The notes beneath the pieces are model-generated. The model had not been told where the DNA came from, did no database searches, and worked only from the letters and a program-made list of their open reading frames with translations. A stretch of 6,512 nt of DNA. It comes from an uncultured Flammeovirgaceae bacterium. GTDB taxonomy: Bacteria > Bacteroidota > Bacteroidia > Cytophagales > Cyclobacteriaceae. Position 1 is the stretch's first letter; each line of letters opens with the position of its first letter. The stretch is from contig CAMPJM010000238.1 in the NCBI GenBank assembly GCA_946886805.1, positions 1-6,512 on the forward strand. The letters run 5' to 3'. Positions 4,501-6,512 of this stretch are shown here, one piece after another. The position numbers were made by a program, and so were the translations under genes.

Positions 4501-6512
4501 CGAACTAAATTTGCCAATCCTAAACCAGGAGAAGATTCTACGTGGTCACAAAGCTCATTTGTTTATATTAAAAATAGTCCTGAAGGTTGGTCCCAATCAC
4601 ACTTTTCCCAATACGAAAACAATGAGATTAAAGGATTAAGTCTCGACGCTTCTGACAGAACAGTGAATTTCCTGGAGAGCACTATTCCTATTGAAGTAAT
4701 TACTTACGGAATTGATCATCCCGAAAAAAGCAATTTGGATATTGTGGTCAATTTAAATAACTATCCTTTAATTGTAGAAGGCCCTTCATATAAAGTTTGC
4801 AGGACAAACGCTATAGGCGCAATTGCTTTTGATCGTTCGTCTTTGGAACCATACCTAATCATCGACAGGGTAAGTTATAATGATCCCATAGGCTGCGGAA
4901 GGTCGCCAATGGTAATCAACAATTTTAATTCAAATGAAATCCTAAATACCAAAAGGTTTAATTCTTATATAGATGCCGTTCCCGAAGGGGATTTTGTGCT
5001 GCTGTTTACCATAGGTAGCAACGATTTTGAAACCTGGCCGCAGGATGTTAAAGATGCATTTATAAGCGTGGGTGCATCTTCCGGAGTTTATGGTAGTCTT
5101 AAAAATGGGGAGCCCTATATTTTGCTGGGCAAAAAAGGAGGTACTGCTTTATCCGAATTAAAAGGAGAAACAACGGATGAAATAAGCATTTCAGAAAGTT
5201 TGATTGGGAGATTTAGCAGCGGGGTTTTTGGGTCGCCTAAAATAGGCCCTGCTAAAAGGTGGGATAAATTAATTTCCCAAATTTCTTATTCGCAAAATCC
5301 TGCAAATGATTCTTATTCTTATGATGTGATTGGCATCGATCTTCAAAATAAGGAATTTCTTATTTATGAAAACGTAACAGAAGATGAGCTGTCTTTGGAA
5401 GATATCGATGCGAACCTTTATCCGTTAATTAAATTGAAGTTGCACATTTCGGACGAAAGTGATCTAACGCCCGTGCAACCAAAAAAATGGATGGTCCTTT
5501 ACGAACCCGTACCCGAAGGTGTTTTGTTAATGGATCAGGAATATAAAAACACGCTTCCTTCGGTCAAGAAATCCGAAGGCGAAGAAATTCACGTGGGCTA
5601 TACCTTCCAGAACTTATCTAATAAATCTTTCGAAGATTCTCTGACGGTTGCTTATTCTGTTTTAAATAAGGTGACACGCAATACGGAGGAAAAGAGCATA
5701 AAAATTCCCGCACTAGCAGCAAAAGATACGGCACAATTTGTTTTGTCTTTTTCCACTGTCAATAAAAGGGGAGAAAACAATATAAAGGTTTTTGTAAATC
5801 CAAGGATAGTCCCTGAGCAGAATTATAACAATAATATGATTGATCTACAGAATTATCTTTTGGTAGAAGGGGACGTTAAAAACCCGACCATTGATGTTGC
5901 TTTTGACGGTCAGTATATTATGGACGGGGATATTGTTTCGCCAGAACCTCTTATCACGGTTATTACAAAAGATGGCAGTCCATTTTTGAAGAAAACCGAT
6001 ACTGTCGGAATGGAGATAATGCTCAAACGGCCTTGCGAGAATTGCACCTTTGAAAAAATCAATTTCTCTAGTCCGCGAATCACATGGACTCCGGCAACGG
6101 AAGAATCAGATTTTAAAGTTGAATTTAGACCAGAGACTTTGGAAGACGGGATCCATACGCTTAAAGTTCAATCAATGGATGGAAGTGGCAATCTTTCTGG
6201 CGCTAAGCCCTATACAATTAATTTTGAGGTCATTAACGAATCTACCATTACTAACTTTTATCCATATCCTAACCCATTTTCGACTAGTACAAGATTTGTT
6301 TTTACCCTTACCGGAAAAGATATTCCTGATCAAATCAAGATCCAGATAATGACCGTCACGGGTAAAATTGTTAGAGAAATTACACAAAATGAATTAGGCC
6401 CCATAAGTATAGGGAATAATATTTCTGATTTTGCCTGGAATGGAAAAGATGAATATGGGGATCAATTAGCCAACGGGGTTTATTTATACCGCGTTCTTAT
6501 TGTGAACCATGG
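1528..6512 (+). CDS. porU2: Large C25 (gingipain-like) cysteine peptidase, putative T9SS sortase PorU2; 3' end outside the window
   Basis: The frame is open for 1661 codons and runs off the right edge. Residues 1-50 form a signal peptide with a long polar lead (1-33), a hydrophobic core (34-47) and probable cleavage NA|Q at 50/51. About 52-420 is a C25-type pro-region (YFKI 65-68, GIYKIT 74-79, DYILFYG 122-128). The peptidase domain is about 421-789: YDYLIISN 424, YDQFNYGESSPLAIREF 470, IPTGRI 551, FGHSG with catalytic His654, NGCDAG with Cys688, and LQGDPAIKIFG 779-789. The 34-residue His-Cys gap is close to gingipain RgpB (His211/Cys244). CARDB-like beta-sandwiches are suggested at about 812-905 and 1352-1448, an ILEI/FAM3-like region at 1098-1205, and a FlgD-like T9SS C-terminal domain from about 1572. 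Canonical PorU removes cargo C-terminal signals and attaches cargo to A-LPS; P. gingivalis PorU is roughly 1150 residues, so this is far larger. The paralogue's function is not established. A plain secreted C25 protease is the alternative reading. Confidence 0.85.
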   Translation, partial: MNIEKNIFSKVSKVFTLAQGKDENDWFCNLLKPFTLLLFCFFLLIGFTNAQGTYANDWINHGQSYFKIPTAANGIYKITYAELIAAGVPSSTDPKNLQLFHRGVEQSILVEGETNGSLDPTDYILFYGKKNDGTLDKQLYVTPGAQPHNYYNLYSDTTAYFLTIGNVAGKRMGLVNDNVAGLPTVNYHTDEKLSIFTTSYWKGREYSVDTYLSQYDWAEGWTGTHFRDGSSSDVVFKDIVKTFVTAGDPVLDIILTGRNANLHNVEILVGPAANSLRSLTTTQFVAHENKRITSSINWSDISASGELVVRVAVQSGGVTDYISISAVKLHYAQQPDMQSKDSKVFIFNNLSSKSRLTIANAPSSPVVYNISDKDNITRLAHTVNGQDIVTAVPSGNKTLFVTNQTLAIPSIKRVQFDNIDPAVYDYLIISNKVLMVNTGNGNAVQEYANYRASMEGGSYSPLVVDIKQLYDQFNYGESSPLAIREFARFMLGSGDPEYLLLIGNGLSVGYRYYRNGPYEGYHDLVPTHGEPGSDIALTASLDSSLPNVPAIPTGRITASAPEHVIDYLNKVKEMEATPYNELWRKDLVHLSGGANENELLTFRQYVNDFQLIAEDHYLGGRVVTKGKKSNNAVELINIAEEVNKGVALITFFGHSGTLSTDIEIGYASDDGQNYRNKGKYPFILVNGCDAGNIFSNIYTFGQDWIATPDRGAVGFIAHSAKGLSSNLKKYSDQFYETAFGDSTFINKSIGVITQEVIIKYLEKYGASGANISQVQQMLLQGDPAIKIFGAEKPDYEITAENISLTSFDDKKITALSDSFNVEFVVKNFGRTVHDSLYVQVRRTLANDTFLYYDSVYFPVFYADTLNLTIQNFSENDNFGENEFEISLDFINSTDELDEINNIATLEYFIPLGGTTNLLPSNFAIVSEGSPDLITQSNNVLDDSRTYLFQLDTTKSYNSPVLQQHSVQAQALASWKPQLLESLAGDSIVYFWRTKFANPKPGEDSTWSQSSFVYIKNSPEGWSQSHFSQYENNEIKGLSLDASDRTVNFLESTIPIEVITYGIDHPEKSNLDIVVNLNNYPLIVEGPSYKVCRTNAIGAIAFDRSSLEPYLIIDRVSYNDPIGCGRSPMVINNFNSNEILNTKRFNSYIDAVPEGDFVLLFTIGSNDFETWPQDVKDAFISVGASSGVYGSLKNGEPYILLGKKGGTALSELKGETTDEISISESLIGRFSSGVFGSPKIGPAKRWDKLISQISYSQNPANDSYSYDVIGIDLQNKEFLIYENVTEDELSLEDIDANLYPLIKLKLHISDESDLTPVQPKKWMVLYEPVPEGVLLMDQEYKNTLPSVKKSEGEEIHVGYTFQNLSNKSFEDSLTVAYSVLNKVTRNTEEKSIKIPALAAKDTAQFVLSFSTVNKRGENNIKVFVNPRIVPEQNYNNNMIDLQNYLLVEGDVKNPTIDVAFDGQYIMDGDIVSPEPLITVITKDGSPFLKKTDTVGMEIMLKRPCENCTFEKINFSSPRITWTPATEESDFKVEFRPETLEDGIHTLKVQSMDGSGNLSGAKPYTINFEVINESTITNFYPYPNPFSTSTRFVFTLTGKDIPDQIKIQIMTVTGKIVREITQNELGPISIGNNISDFAWNGKDEYGDQLANGVYLYRVLIVNH
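2788..3894 (+). other. C25 peptidase catalytic domain within the PorU2-like protein
   Basis: Residues about 421-789. The order of motifs matches the family: a beta-strand YDYLIISN, the YDQFNYGE/PLAIR helix region, VPTHGEPGSD (525-534), the IPTGRI substrate-pocket strand, LSGG (590-593), the His loop (ITFFGHSG, His654) and the Cys strand (FILVNGCDAG, Cys688), closing with QGDPAIKIFG. The His motif is Gly-His-Ser-Gly rather than the commoner Gly-His-Gly. Both catalytic residues are present and the frame is intact, so an active enzyme is expected. Confidence 0.85.
4819..5142 (+). other. ILEI/FAM3-like (PANDER-like) region within the PorU2-like protein
   Basis: Residues about 1098-1205. The succession AIAFDRSS, a strand with a -RFNSYID- helix start, then VPEGDFVLLFTIGS (1151-1164), a helix (DVKDAFISVGA), and GEPYILLGKKGG (1194-1205) follows the pattern I know from ILEI/FAM3 domains: a strand with a tag sequence, 'IP-G-D-VL', 'L-LG', 'IG-KG'. 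Cys1091 and Cys1123 lie just before and near its start. I recall similar insertions in large Bacteroidota C25 proteins, but the assignment here rests on pattern memory. A profile search would settle it. In animals FAM3 proteins are secreted signalling molecules; in bacteria the fold may bind glycans. Confidence 0.5.
6241..6512 (+). other. T9SS C-terminal / FlgD-like Ig domain of the PorU2-like protein (incomplete)
   Basis: From residue about 1572 the protein shows FYPYPNPFSTSTRF (1577-1590), the strand pair IKIQIMTVTGKIV, then FAWNGKDEYGDQLANGVYLYRV. The YPNPF entry and the 'W-G-D-G-L-NGVY-YRV' ending are shared by T9SS C-terminal signal domains and FlgD-like Ig repeats. Only the last strand or two and the stop are missing, so the gene probably ends within about 100 bases of the window edge. 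In canonical PorU this domain is kept rather than cleaved and docks the enzyme on PorV. Confidence 0.7.

Noticed and set aside
6050..6349. 99-codon plus-strand frame
   Set aside because: It lies wholly inside the protease gene in another frame, and its translation shows no domain or signal.
449..6512. Canonical porV and porU
   Set aside because: The gene order is reversed and the protease is much larger with extra modules, so the PorV2/PorU2 type fits better; this is a judgement that a phylogeny could overturn.
1..6512. CRISPR array, tRNA, rRNA or complete insertion sequence
   Set aside because: No regularly spaced repeats, no tRNA or rRNA-like sequence and no transposase were found on either strand.

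Overview
The window looks like chromosomal DNA from a Bacteroidota bacterium, most likely a member of Flavobacteriia. It is AT-rich. Both genes encode type IX secretion system (T9SS) related envelope proteins, and both signal peptides appear to be cleaved just before a glutamine, which is typical of the phylum. I cannot name the genus from the sequence.

Layout. Positions 1-430 hold no convincing gene. They contain a long imperfect inverted repeat (6-85), a very AT-rich stretch (about 16% G+C over 121-240) with a perfect 15-nt palindrome (212-226), and a more GC-balanced segment (about 38% over 301-420). That last segment carries a possible promoter and a short open frame that may be a gene remnant. 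Positions 449-1516 encode a 355-residue PorV/PorQ-family outer-membrane beta-barrel, best matched to the PorV2 type. After an 11-nt gap, 1528 to the right edge encodes a very large secreted C25 (gingipain-like) cysteine peptidase, best matched to the putative T9SS sortase PorU2. It is open for 1661 codons without a stop and is cut by the window edge inside its C-terminal T9SS/FlgD-like domain.

How they may work together. In the canonical system the sortase PorU is held at the outer membrane by the barrel PorV, and it removes C-terminal signals from T9SS cargo and attaches the cargo to A-LPS. Here a PorV-like barrel and a PorU-like protease are arranged as a tight two-gene operon. The order is V then U, the reverse of porU-porV in Porphyromonas gingivalis. 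The protease is also much larger than canonical PorU and carries extra modules: two CARDB-like beta-sandwiches and a region resembling the ILEI/FAM3 fold. The His-Cys catalytic pair is intact. The simplest reading is a paralogous surface-protease/anchor module whose substrate is unknown. The most interesting points are this paralogous pair, the ILEI-like insert, the paired cysteines, the long N-terminal extension of the protease, and the structured 5' region.
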